A model generated the notes under the pieces. The model saw only the letters and a program-made list of their open reading frames with translations, was not told the origin of the DNA and ran no database searches. A DNA stretch of 64,000 nucleotides from Daphnia carinata (taxonomy: Eukaryota; Arthropoda; Branchiopoda; Diplostraca; Daphniidae), in NCBI RefSeq assembly GCF_022539665.2, contig NC_081340.1, positions 3,720,001 through 3,784,000 of the forward strand. The letters are read 5' to 3'. A program made the position numbers and the translations under genes. Positions 23,085 through 34,116 of the stretch are shown piece by piece. The first letter of the stretch is position 1. Each line of letters opens with the position of its first letter.

Positions 23085-25815
23085 AAATACCGTATGGGGA
23101 ATCTGAATAGAGCACCGCAATTCCACGTCTTCCATCCAATCCTTACAATTTATTCCGTGTCTTACTCCAAACAGGCACATTTTAAGATCCAGTATTATTA
23201 CTAACCTAAAAATGAAGATAAAATATAGTTAGCATATCTTTTGTTTGTTTTGTTTATATAGCTTACATGTCAAATAAATTCGTCATATTGGATATTTTCG
23301 TACACATTGTCAGGAGCTTCTGAAAAAACAATAGTAATTACAAATAAAACATTACACTCGCACCTGACAGATACTTTAATCCTATTTATATTTCCATTAT
23401 CGAAAGCGGTTTTCTCAGTATGATAAAAAAAAACGATTTCTATCGAAAAGAAAAATGTTATGTAGATTTATACATGTTTAAATAACGGCTTTATTTATAC
23501 TTACAAATCCATTTGTAAGAAGAAGAAATTGTTTTTGAAACGTTAATATGGGAATCCAAACAGTCATTACATCTGCAACTTATGCTTTGAAGTTCATTCT
23601 AAAATGTAAATTTCAAACACTTAACCAACTAATAAACTGGGATAGAATTAAGAATAACAATCAAGAATTAACTGCTACCAGTTTAGCTTAATGTTGAGAT
23701 TACTTGCATGTTAACTTTACAGACTATTCGTGATATTCTGGAACATCAAAAATAAGTTGCATGGTTTTGGTGAAATAGTATTACCTGCTTATGCAGTAAC
23801 TTGAAAGCTCTGTTTCGGATTGAGATTCGTACTCCCATAATGATGCACTCGCTTAAACCAGTGACCTCGTTCTCTCGGCCACAAGAAGATGCACAACATA
23901 AATGTCTGGAAATATGGTAGAATTACGTGAAAACGTATATGAACTTTCTAAGAACCTATTGCATGCTTTAACTAGTGAAAACATAAAAATGTACTCCTTC
24001 ATTTTAGTTAACCCGTTAGGCCAGCTCAACCAAATCCTAGGCAAACCATAAGGAAGATATAACTTGAAAGGCGTTTTTGATTACAGAAGTTTAAAATACC
24101 TTTATGATAACCCTTCTTTGAGGTACTGCATTTATTGATATGATGATGATTTTGCGGGTGGAGTTGTTTTGACAGCAACTATCTTTTCATTAACGAAATG
24201 GCTAAAACTTTTTTTTTTTTTTTTTACCCAGTTTACTTGTAAGGAGGTTGAATTCCCAAATGCCGCACCAGCGAAAACGTATTTTACGTCGTGTGCGTGC
24301 CAGGTTCACCAATGCTCTGGGCGCTAACCTCCAGAAAAATTCAATGGATGGCAAATAGTGCCCTTAAAATGTTTTATCGACTGGCAAAAAGCTGTAGATT
24401 ACCTAAGTTTATGCTTGAAGTCGACACCCAAGCGATATAAAGGGATCCTTTCCATAATTGTCTTAAGAAATTGTGGTAATGTGATCCAGCAGATCTTCGT
24501 CTACGTAAATGGCCGCTGCTATGGTACGATAAAGAGAGCTCTTCGAAAATCTACAGAGATCTTTGGCTTTCATGGTAGTTTATCCAAACAATCGTCTCCA
24601 TGAATAAACTTACCATCTTACCGGCAGAATTTCTCCCAGTCAAATCGTATATGCAACGATGATATTCCAAGGATTTAACAATTCGTCGTTGTACGTACCT
24701 TTGAAAACATATTATAATGATAATCGTTTTGGTCACTAAACGTAAAAGTTTACCTGCAGTATCCGCCAAATCCTCACGACCACCCACCCTTTGCATGGAA
24801 CCTTAGTTCTGTGGGCGTCAGTCCAGAATAATAGTGTTAGAAACAACTCTCTTGGCAGCGAGGGTTTTTGAATGGCGCTTAAAGTGAAGCAAACCGTGAT
24901 CTCCATAACCATTAGACGCTCGTTTGCCATTCAAGGCCTGCTTACACTTGGACATATTAATTTAAGATCCTTTGGTGCTGCATTTGGAAACGTCTAATGG
25001 GATCTTACTTGGATCCTGCTCGGTTTTGCAAACCTCTTCTGCCCAGCCAATCCATCAGCAATTTAAAACATGTATTAATTTAATAGGAGCACAAGTAATA
25101 TTGTACTACCTTTCAACATTTTCCACTGTAAAGACTTCTTCATTGCAATGGGGAACACAATGCAAATAAACCACATTTGACGAAGCCATTTGGTGAAGAT
25201 AATTGCTGCAGGACAGGATCATGTCCTTAGGATAAACATGTTCTGAATTATTCAAAAGAAAATTAAAATCTCCATTAGGAATTATTTAAAACAAATGACA
25301 GATGTCTAGTAGATTTAGCACGTTGATCAGACCACAGGAAACCATTTGTTCTATTCGTTATTGAACTCTGCAGCATTTTCATGTGGGATGGTTGCAATGA
25401 AACTAATTTTTTTTGCCAATTTCTCAAATTTGTTTCGTCAATGCCTTCTTAGGCAGAAAAGAAATTTACTGACTCTTTAATTTACTCTACAAATCTTTCT
25501 CACCTCGTCACCAAGAAGAACAGATGATCATATTTCGTGAACTGTTTTTCAGCAGCCTTGAAGTAACTAACAAGAGAAATTTCCATTTTTATAAGGATAG
25601 TGGGTACTCAAAGTTCTAAAATTTAATCTAAAATGTTTTACAGCATTATCCTACAGAAAAAAGATGACAATAGAATAGGGAACATAATAAACCACTCACC
25701 AGACATGGGACGAAATTCTTCGATGCAACTAAGAAGCATCAAGGCTGCCAATAGGTACTGCTCATCTTCATGAAAACAATGCAGGATGTCATGACACGAG
25801 GATAATGAAAACTAA
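23085..25815 (-). pseudogene. decayed multi-exon gene of unknown family, right-arm copy
   Basis: The same exon-like blocks as in the left arm, in the same order, are read on the minus strand. Differences include Ala to Thr and Ala to Pro in the block at 24,930-24,736, and Leu to Ile in the block at 24,044-23,853. The block near 25,565-25,505 is intact (FKAAEKQFTKYDHLFFLVTR), followed by EKLAKKISFIATIPHENAAE near 25,430. In-frame stops remain between and inside blocks, so neither copy encodes a full protein as it stands. Family unknown. Confidence 0.5.
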
Positions 25816-25816
25816 A

Positions 25817-26335
25817 GCCACATATTATTGCGAAATCGAAACATTTCAGTAGAGCCACCTATTATCGGGAAATCGAAACATTTCAGTAGAGCCACCTATT
25901 ATCGGGAAATCGAAACATTTCAGTAGAGCCACCTATTATCGAGAAATCGAAACATTTCACTAGAGCCACCTATTATCGGGAAATCGAAACATTTTAGCAC
26001 AGCCACCTATTATCGGGAAAACGAAACATTTTAGCACAGCCACCTATTATCGGGAAAACGAAACATTTTAGCACAGCCACCTGTTATCAGGAAATCGTTT
26101 AACAGAGCCACCTATTAGCGGGAAATCGAAACATTTTTAGCAGAGCTACCTATTATCGAGAAATCGAAACATTTTAGCACAGCCACCTATGAATGGGAAA
26201 CTGAAGCATTTCACACATACTTCCACGCAACCTATGAACGGGAAAGCGAAGCATTTAGAAAACAGTTGGCCACCTACGAACCGGAAACTCAAACATTTTA
26301 GAAAACAGCACCGCCACCTATGAACGGGAAATCCT
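25817..26335 (-). repeat. minisatellite, ~37-base unit, right-arm copy
   Basis: Tandem units of the form gagccacctattatcgggaa-atcgaaacatttcagta are followed by units with agcacagccacctattatcgggaa and then by the cctatgaacgggaa variants. The inner units are more uniform than in the left arm, consistent with independent expansion after the arms formed. A minus-strand frame of 68 codons across it (26,146-26,352) is a repeat translation, not a gene. Confidence 0.85.
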
Positions 26336-26696
26336 AAACATTCCATCTTCAACAGACTTTAGATTTCTTTTCTTAAGGTAAAAGTGCCAACAAAAATGGT
26401 CTATGTTAAGTTTAGTCCCCAGGATTTCCCGCTAAACACCATGCCTACAGTAAAAGTATTAGCCAAATCATCATTTTGAAAAATAAAAAAATAAACGGTA
26501 ACCTTGTTGTCGAACGTTTCTCTCTTGCCCAACTTCTCGTTCCTCTTATCGTCACATTTGCATTCTTCACACACAGCATGTCTCTTTACCCCACTTAAAA
26601 AAAACAAACAACATAATTAACAGAATCATGTTTTTGTGAAACATGTTAAACAAAACCTTTTTACCTTGTTGACAGAAATAACCACAAAATAGGACT

Positions 26697-27115
26697 CACT
26701 ATCAGTTGGGAACCTCAGCCTAAAAAGTATCAATCAATATTTGTTCGCCATGATTGCTATTTGACAACAATTTCATTCCCTCCTAACCTTTCAATAAAGA
26801 AATAGTAGCTCAATATTGAGAATGACATCTTGGCAATTGCCTAACCTCTCTTTCCCTTCTCCTTGTCACGCAATGTAAAAAAATAGTACCTGTTGTAGCA
26901 TAGGACTTAACATTGTCAGTTGGGAATCTTAACCTAAAAAGTATCAATCAATATTTGTTCGCCATAATTGCTATTTGACTACAATTTCATTCCCTCCTAA
27001 CTTTTCAAAAAAGAAATAGTAGCTCAATATTGAGAATGACATCTTGGCAATTGCTTTGGCTCTCTTTCTCTTCTCCTTGTCATTCAATGTAAAAAAAATA
27101 GTACCTGTTGCAACA
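26697..27115 (+). repeat. tandem duplication, ~214-base unit, at the right palindrome boundary
   Basis: Two consecutive direct copies are offset by 214 bases: gtatcaatcaatatttgttc begins at 26,727 and again at 26,941. Each continues through gctatttgac, aatttcattccctcctaac, aaatagtagctcaatattga and gtaaaaaaatagtacctgttg. The first copy spans the palindrome end, so its first part is also in the left arm, while the second copy is unique to the right flank. By eye about nine bases in ten agree between the copies. Confidence 0.85.
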
Positions 27116-28468
27116 ATAAAAAATCCAAAAATTCATAATCACAAATATTAAAATAATAAATGAAAATATTTTCACCATCGGAATGGCAAATCAGTGGTGA
27201 TTTTGCAATTGCTTTGGAGTTTAGAAAGACATCTCATCTTATCCTCTCATCAACACATTCTGGATTACTGCCCTATCAGCATTCTGCCTTTTTGCTTTCA
27301 AACAATAAAAACAAATCAGTAAGAAAGGAACACCAAGCAATCTACGAAACACGAAAATGGAAAGAAAATGAATTAAAAATTTACAAGAACAAAAACAATA
27401 AAAAATATTAGCTATAGCTAAATATAATACTTTTGTACCTATGTGTTGACTAATACTTAAAGCTGGGATATATGTTACAAATACAACAATATCTGGTAAA
27501 ATGATAATTTGGTTAACCAAGTATTGCTCTGCTGATATATTATTGTTGTATTACTATTAATATACTGATGATTGTAACCATAAAACAATTACTCCCTGAG
27601 CTGTACCTTGTTCAAGAGACGGGAAATGGATAGGAAATCCATGATTTTGAATATATTAAAATGGCGATTTTGAGCGGTACAGTCATTCGGAAATAGCATC
27701 CACGTTTAAGCTCACGTCCAAACCAACGTTTCCAATTCAGAAAAATGTGATCCATAAGAACGTTGCCAATCGGAAGCCTAAACGCCCTGTCAGTTGTCAG
27801 TTTTCGAGGTTTTTTTCAGCACTTTTGGTTTCTAACTGTCCAAAAGAGGTCAGCACAGTAATTAAGAGAAAATGCTACTAGGAGGGCTTGGATAGCTGGA
27901 ATTCGGTTTAATCATATAATTTATCTTGGGTTTGAATAGTCTTAGTCCAAATCTTTTGTGTAATTTAAGCAATATCTTATGTATATACCCCTTTTTTAAT
28001 TTTTTAATTTGGTACCAGTGTCCAGTGCGCCTAGGATTGACATATATTTCAACATAAAACTCACTAGGTGCCACTACAATCGTTAAGGGGGGAGTATCTT
28101 GACGACCCAGCTTTATGGCCAAAGTCGACGCATTGAACGAACCATTCCTTTTATCTTTACGACTCTACCCCCCCCCCCCCCCCCCCATTTAAAAAATATT
28201 GATTTCTATTAACTATTGATTTTAGATTTTTTTTTCTGGAGACCAAAGTAGTTTCGTCTGTGAGATTAACATAGTTTAAATGATGCTATTTTGAATTTTG
28301 ACACAAGACCGAGTCGAAAAAAACGAACATCTGTTTCAAAATTTTCCGCTAGTTGCGTCATGTGAGTTATGGAAAGAAATCGGCAATACAATTTTGAAAA
28401 GTTCATTTAAAACTTAATTATCAAGTACTTTTGGCGTACTTTGACGTGTCAGTCGCTGTTAGTTAAAA
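27116..28468. other. spacer between palindrome and ANAPC4
   Basis: I see no supported gene. A minus-strand frame of 86 codons (27,862-28,122) contains IVVAPSEFYVEIYVNPRRTG, which reads like coding sequence but has no start context, domain or splice partner I recognise; it may be a repeat remnant. A C19 run lies at 28,168-28,186. The last 200 bases should contain the ANAPC4 promoter, but no TATA box is obvious. Confidence 0.4.
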
Positions 28469-30943
28469 ATGGTTTCGTGTATGATGAGACAGAGCGATGA
28501 GAAACACATTCTTGGCACCGCTTCTACTGAAATCCTTCTGTGGTCATCAAGGCGAGATCTTATTGCCGTCTCTAACAGTTCTGGTGAAAACTTACATTTG
28601 TCATTCAAATATGATGTCGGACTGCTTGAGTTCTGTTTGGGTTTAATCTTTTACAGGTGAAGTTTTTCTTCGTAGGCTATCATGGAGTAAAGTTTGGAAG
28701 CTTCCTAAAACCGGAGATGGTGTCAAAGTCACTGCGATTGTTTGGAGACCAGATAGTGTAGTACTTGCAGTGGGATACAGCTCTGGTGATGTGATACTTG
28801 TTGATGTTGAGTCTGGAGACATTGTCCACACATTCAATCCATGTGGGGAATCTATTACAGCACTTTCTTGGGAAAACAGTATCAGCAGTCTGAACGAAGA
28901 GGCTGATAATCTGTTACTGCCAGAACTGCTTCCTCAGCCTTCAAAAGTGAATTCCTCTAAATTTGATGCAGGACCAATATTGGAAGGTGATAAAAGCTTG
29001 AAGAACGAAGAACTGTTGAGCCTTTTGTGGATTGGACTTCAAAATGGTTTGGTTTATGGGTATGCATTTGGGTTGTTTCCTTGCTGCCTTTTAAAACTTT
29101 CCGAACTGAGTGGGATGAACGAAACGATTGGTGCTGTTCGCAGTATTTGTCCAAATGGAGAACACAGCCAGTTGTGCATACTAGCCGACTTTCGAGCTGG
29201 ACGCTCGGAGGTGCTACTGATGACAGTGGACACTCCATTGATAACATATTGTTTAAAAGAACTATACGGACTGGGAGTTCTCTACCGTCAAATAACCGGG
29301 CTCATGGATTGCCTAACCAGTGCCCAGAAAGCTCTTCAAGAAGCGTGGGAAGATGCCCTAGTCGACCTCGAATCGAAAATGGTGCGTTATGAGAACAATG
29401 ATGGCCAGAGTAGTTTATCTGTCGACTTGATGGAGCTCTTGATGTTCGGCCACGCTGGAATTAAACTAGAGAAATTTCTAGTCACAGACCTTACTGACAA
29501 GGGTCTTAAAAGAATCGGTCAAGCCGTTGAATTATCTTACAGCAACATGCAGAAACTGCTCGTCAAACACATTGTGTGTGCCAATTACCAACTGTCGCAT
29601 TATTTGACGCAACTTTGCGGACTGGCTAAACAAGAAGATCGATTCTCTTGCCTAGGCCTTCAAGTCAATTCGTGCTTGGCCGCGTACCGGGCTGCCGGCT
29701 CGTTTACCGCCAAGACAGCTGAGCTTCAACAAGTAATAGACGGTTCAATCAAGTACCTCAAAACTTTTTTCCGCTGGCTTTACGTAACTATCCTTCGACT
29801 TTCGGATGAACCCATCCCACCTGAACTTGCTACAAGTACCCAGCAAGACGTTCGATTTATCGCCAACTTCTTGGCAAAAGATTTCGAAACAGACGGACAG
29901 GTGCGCCTGGATCGTATTGGACAGTATTTAAGAAACGAGCCATTGACTTCTATCGCCAACTCTAAGACTCGTCCTTGGGATATGTTGGCAGAAGCTTGTC
30001 CGACTATCACGAATGCTCCTGATTCCGACCTCTTCCAGCCTCGAGCTGAACGGTCGCTTGCTCAAGAATTTGCTCAGTTGGAACAACAGGTCAAAGCTAG
30101 TTTTGAAGCCATCCCCTCAGCCGTGGGACAAACTGCGTCTCTGCCGTTCATGACCAATCTTACTTTAGACTGTCAAAGTGATGGCCTAGATAAGATCAAA
30201 ATTACTTCACGATCCATTAACCAACCTAAAGACCGCTGCAACCTGATTGGCCTAACTAATTCAGCCCCTCCTTCGTCGGGGTTTTATTTGTTTGAATTCG
30301 CCTCGGAGAAGGAGCGCAAGAATCTGACGCGGGCAGCATTCTTCTCCTTTAGAAAGTGCGACCATCTACCGCCTGGTGAATATAAAATTAGTGACATGCA
30401 GTTCTATAACAACGAAGTTCTGTCGATCTTACTTTTGACTGGAGAGAACACGACCAGTATCTTCCTACAACTTAGCCTAGCCCTATTGCGTGAACAATTG
30501 GCACCCATCATGTCACGACGAGGACCATTTAACTCATCATTCCAGTCGGACCTTTTCGCTTCGTCAGTTCTTAGCCAAAGCAACCTGCGATCAGTAGATG
30601 TTAATACCTTTATAGAAGCCAGTTCGTTCCGCGTCTTCAACGACTTTCAAGCTACTGCACTCGGATTGTCTTCGAGTCGCAAAATAGCCGCCATATTTTC
30701 TGCAGCGAAACGAAAAGTTCGCATATTTGACATGGAAGTGGAAGAAGAGGAAGATGTCGAAGACGAGGATCAAGACATTGAAGATGTTTCGGACCTGTCC
30801 CACGGTATGTAAAAGTATAATTCTCGAAAGTTGTGGTAACAAGATAACCCTTGCCAATGTTTACATTCTTCATCACAGAGATATCTAAAGATGGAGGTAA
30901 CCAAAAAGACGTCAGCGATGTAGACATGGCCGTCTCTCCCTGA
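28469..30943 (+). CDS. ANAPC4: anaphase-promoting complex subunit 4
   Basis: Three exons (28,469-28,583; 28,657-30,804; 30,879-30,943) give 775 residues, close to the 808 of human APC4. APC4 is a scaffold of the APC/C ubiquitin ligase that targets securin and cyclin B at anaphase. The N-terminal part carries WD40-type blades (EILLWSSRRDLIAVSNSSGE; VTAIVWRPDSVVLAVGYSSG with DVILVDVESG). Family landmarks follow: ADNLLLPELL, the long-helical APC4 region with ELSYSNMQKLLVKH, and KYLKTFFRWLYVTILRLSDE near residue 405. A late block RKVRIFDMEV is followed by a Glu/Asp-rich tail (EEEEDVEDEDQDIEDVSD), as in vertebrates. The first splice restores the conserved SGE at the end of the first blade. The start may be Met1 or the Met at residue 5 or 6. 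The stop lies 22 bases from the stop of convergent NCAPH2. Confidence 0.93.
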
Positions 30944-30965
30944 ATGGTGCATGCTCTTTTGCTGA

Positions 30966-33330
30966 CTAGACGAAACCATCTATATGTTCGTGATGCCTCT
31001 CTCGGGATAAGAGCTTTAGTTCGACACCATCCAAACTTAATGCGTCTTGTAGCTGAATTTCGACGTTGTACGCGTTTGCCTATAAATACACATGTTAATA
31101 GAAATGCATTAAGCAAAGGCGAACTGCTTTATTTGTTAAACGTACCAATTGAAGGGTGGCCAAGAAGTAGCGGGCTACTTCGTTTTTTGGTTGATCTCTC
31201 ACAATTTTTGTGAAGGAGCATTGGCTTCCTATTGCTGCTTTAGATCCAAATTCTTCTATGATGCGACTACCATAGAGATGGATGTCGAAATCGCGACGAC
31301 TTTCGGCCTCTTGAAGTCTGGGTTGTATCATCTCATGCCAAGCTTGTACACGACGAGTTGACTCAGTCGATGTAACAAATTCCTGGCGAAAGATAGCCAT
31401 TAGGTTATAATAAATAATGTGTTTACTAAAGAATAAAGTCTACCTTTGCAGAGGCAGTGTACTCGGCCATAAACTGCTGAACAAGTTCGAAAAATTGTTT
31501 CGATTCATCCAATTCTCTCGTTGGACTCGTAGATCCCACCGGGTCCTCGGCATGGAAACTGCCACTTGAAAAATCTAATAATAAAAAAAAAAAATTCTGA
31601 TTGGAATTTCTACTTAAGACAACTAACTTTTAACTTTTACCGAGAGCACCAGAATCGTTAAATCTGTCTTCTCCATCAGGGCCATCGTTATCCTCATCAT
31701 TGTTATTAATGAGATCGTCTCGATGCAGCTCTCCAATTTCCGCTGGAATGTTTCCTTCTTTGGCAAGAACCAAAATAAATTTACGTTTTCATAGTTCAAT
31801 TATCAAAATAGATACGACTTTCAGGACGAATTTTTTGTTGCTTTTTTATAGTGGTTCCAGTTGTTTTGGTGAAGTGAACGTAATCTTCCCAAAATTCGGG
31901 ATCAGGTTGGCAGCATTTTAGTACGGGCTTTTTTAGCATTTGGCATTTCCCCAAAAATTCATCGATATCAACAAGTGATTCTTCATACTTCGGTTCTTTC
32001 CCTACTTCTTTGCGCTTCCTTCTGCAAATAAGTTGGCTTTATTTTGTTTGACAAATTAAGGTATACCGTGTAACTTACAAGGACAAGGGCACTTTGCATC
32101 GAATTGGAAGTCCACAAGGTTTCGCAACAGTGTCTCCATCGGAATAGGGCTCCAAACCACTCCAGGGATCTATTACTTCTTGATTTTCCTATTTTATCGT
32201 AAATAGTTTTTTATAGATTCGCAGGTAGGCTAAATAAAAAACTATATACCATACAGAAGGAATAGGAGGAGGAATTCTATCTCGTAGACGCATTCTATCA
32301 ACAACTCTTCCGTTCATGTCAATAGAATTTTCGTGTTCCTCGATTGCTGGCGGAATAATTTCGCTGCCAGATACATGGTCTACATCATTTTGCCAATCGT
32401 CTAAATTAGGAATTTGGTCTTCTAGTTCTATTTCATCTGAATTAATTGGTGTAACGGCAGCTATTGGTTCATTTTGGATTAAATCCGCATCGCAATGCTC
32501 ACCTACCATTTAAAATGAAAAAAAAAAATTCAGAAATACCATAATCTAACTAACATTTTCCATCTTACCCTGATTTTCGCCATGGGTCTCGGAATGGGAA
32601 ATTATACCATATGCATGGTGAATTTTGAGAAACAAATTATGGGGGTCAAAAGGGAAATTGGATCTAAGATCAGAAGGGTAGCCCAAGTGCTCATTCGAAA
32701 GGGTGTAAAGTTTGATTTTTAAGGGATTTGAACTTCCTATAACTTCTTCCAGCTGTAAGATTTCATATGGTAAAATTTGCATCTTTTTTGTATCTTTGGA
32801 TCCTCTTTTCTTCAACTTCGATCCAAATTTTCGAAACTTGAGTGGAACAGGTTCTGTTAAAAGATCAATATCTCCTTTATGATGTCGCCTGCGGGAATTT
32901 TTTTTGGGCTTTGCTCCCGAGATTTGATTTTCCTCATTTTCATTGATGTTGCTAAACATTCAAACAACTTATTAACAAGTAAATTTTCCATAGGATATTC
33001 AATGCAAAATTACCCATTGGAGCTTAAAAATTCTATTACTTCTTGAAGTAAAAGCCATAACTGTTCAACTTTTTTGCTATAGATTTGTGTACTATTTTGC
33101 ACCACCATAGCAGCTTTTGCAAAATCTAATTTCATTTGCTCGCCATTGACATTTACTTCAATACGTAAATCTTGAATATACTGGACATATTCTTCCAACT
33201 TGTCAGCAATATTCAGCTCCCAAAATCCTTGCTTGGTAAGCTCTCGAATTGGTTTAAGAAGGGCTGCAAACTGAGAGCTGAAGACATCGTCTTCTTCAAC
33301 GGAACTCCCACTCAAATTTGCTTGGCTCAT
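30966..33330 (-). CDS. NCAPH2: condensin-2 complex subunit H2 (CAP-H2, kleisin-beta)
   Basis: Nine exons join in phase: 33,330-33,014; 32,951-32,569; 32,502-32,255; 32,188-32,079; 32,021-31,816; 31,757-31,641; 31,574-31,444; 31,382-31,146; 31,079-30,966. They give 620 residues, near the 605 of human. CAP-H2 is the kleisin that bridges the SMC2/SMC4 heads in condensin II and recruits the HEAT subunits D3 and G2, acting in nuclear chromosome compaction. The N-terminal family region is exon 1 (FAALLKPIRELTKQGFWELN; KLDFAKAAMVVQNSTQIYSK; KVEQLWLLLQEVIEF). The middle is acidic with DPWSGLEPYSD and PEFWEDYVHF. The C-terminal SMC-binding region has FDIHLYGSRIIEEF and NEVARYFLATLQLANAYNVE. Skipping the last splice would give a different short tail (VRLTNKAVRLCLMHFY); the spliced form matches the family better. 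Confidence 0.9.
31409..31437 (+). terminator. candidate polyadenylation signals for ANAPC4
   Basis: AATAAA occurs on the plus strand at 31,409-31,414 and 31,432-31,437, the first good signals I see after the ANAPC4 stop at 30,943. If used, the ANAPC4 message would run about 450-500 bases antisense across the last two NCAPH2 exons. No comparably close signal is obvious on the minus strand for NCAPH2. Confidence 0.4.
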
Positions 33331-34116
33331 TGTTTACAAAGCTACGACACACGTAAGCTTCACTTGGAAAATATTAACAAATATAAACATACGAAGCTTC
33401 ATCACTTTCTAAAGACAACAACACACCTAATTTTGTCTAAACCGTAAAAAAAATAATCATTACAATGGTTAAGTAACACCAATTCAAAAATTGAATTTCG
33501 GAGTAAAACGTGAATTGTTAAACTTAATGTAAAACGCAAAGGCCTGTGTGCTACAAGAAAAGGGCAGAAAGATTCATAAGATGCCACCTATGAGCTATAA
33601 ACTATGTCAGTTTTCCAGCGAGTTGCATTCTTACAAAAATTCCAAACTTATATACCTTTATACATTCCTAGTACGAGTTACGGATTATTTTAAAACAAAA
33701 AATTTAGAAAAATAATTGTTCCAAAATAGAAAATGGAAGATATGAATATCATTGTTTTTTTAATCACGGAGGGCTAGTCGACTGGCCTTCTTGGTATTTT
33801 AATTTTTCACCGCCTAGCGCCTACTGCTTTTTGGCTTTCATAATTCGTATGCTATAGGTCTGACTTTCTGAATTCGGCCGTTTCACAATTGTCAGCAAGG
33901 TTCACACGACTCCCGCGTGTTGAAATTACTGTTGTGTTCTAAAAATTTGTGTGACAAGCGCTAGCCATTGTAAGTTAGAATTGTGAAGTTTTCAAATCAG
34001 AGTTATTGTGTCGTGTTTCATTGCGTATCCAATAAGCAACGGAAGAAATTTTCTAATTCATTTTTCATCTTTAGCTGCGGAGTGTGCCGGCATCCTAAAT
34101 GATACAAGTTTAAAAA
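33331..34116. promoter_or_regulatory. shared promoter interval between NCAPH2 and NUP98
   Basis: The start codons of the two head-to-head genes are 786 bases apart. No TATA box is placed convincingly for either gene, as expected for housekeeping promoters. No third gene is seen. The last 100 bases before 34,117 resemble a spliced leader end (tttttcatctttag at 34,061-34,074), so NUP98 may have a non-coding first exon. Confidence 0.5.

Larger units (their letters stand above)
22620..26768 (-). repeat. right arm of the ~9 kb palindrome
   Basis: This is the reverse complement of 17,723-21,860 with a few substitutions and short indels. It ends at ttgacaac (26,761-26,768). Some positions are better preserved here: where the left arm has an insertion-like gcagtaacacctatgctgt, this arm reads continuously as YFKAAEKQFTKYDHLFFLVT on the minus strand. 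The breakpoint is followed by a local tandem duplication that the left flank lacks. Confidence 0.9.

Noticed and set aside
26146-26352. 68-codon minus-strand frame
   Set aside because: It is a translation of the right-arm minisatellite units, not a protein gene.
27862-28122. 86-codon minus-strand frame with a protein-like centre
   Set aside because: Looks partly coding but has no start context, splice partner or recognisable family; not supported as a gene.
29027-29392. 121-codon plus-strand frame inside ANAPC4
   Set aside because: Out-of-frame shadow of the conserved ANAPC4 exon.
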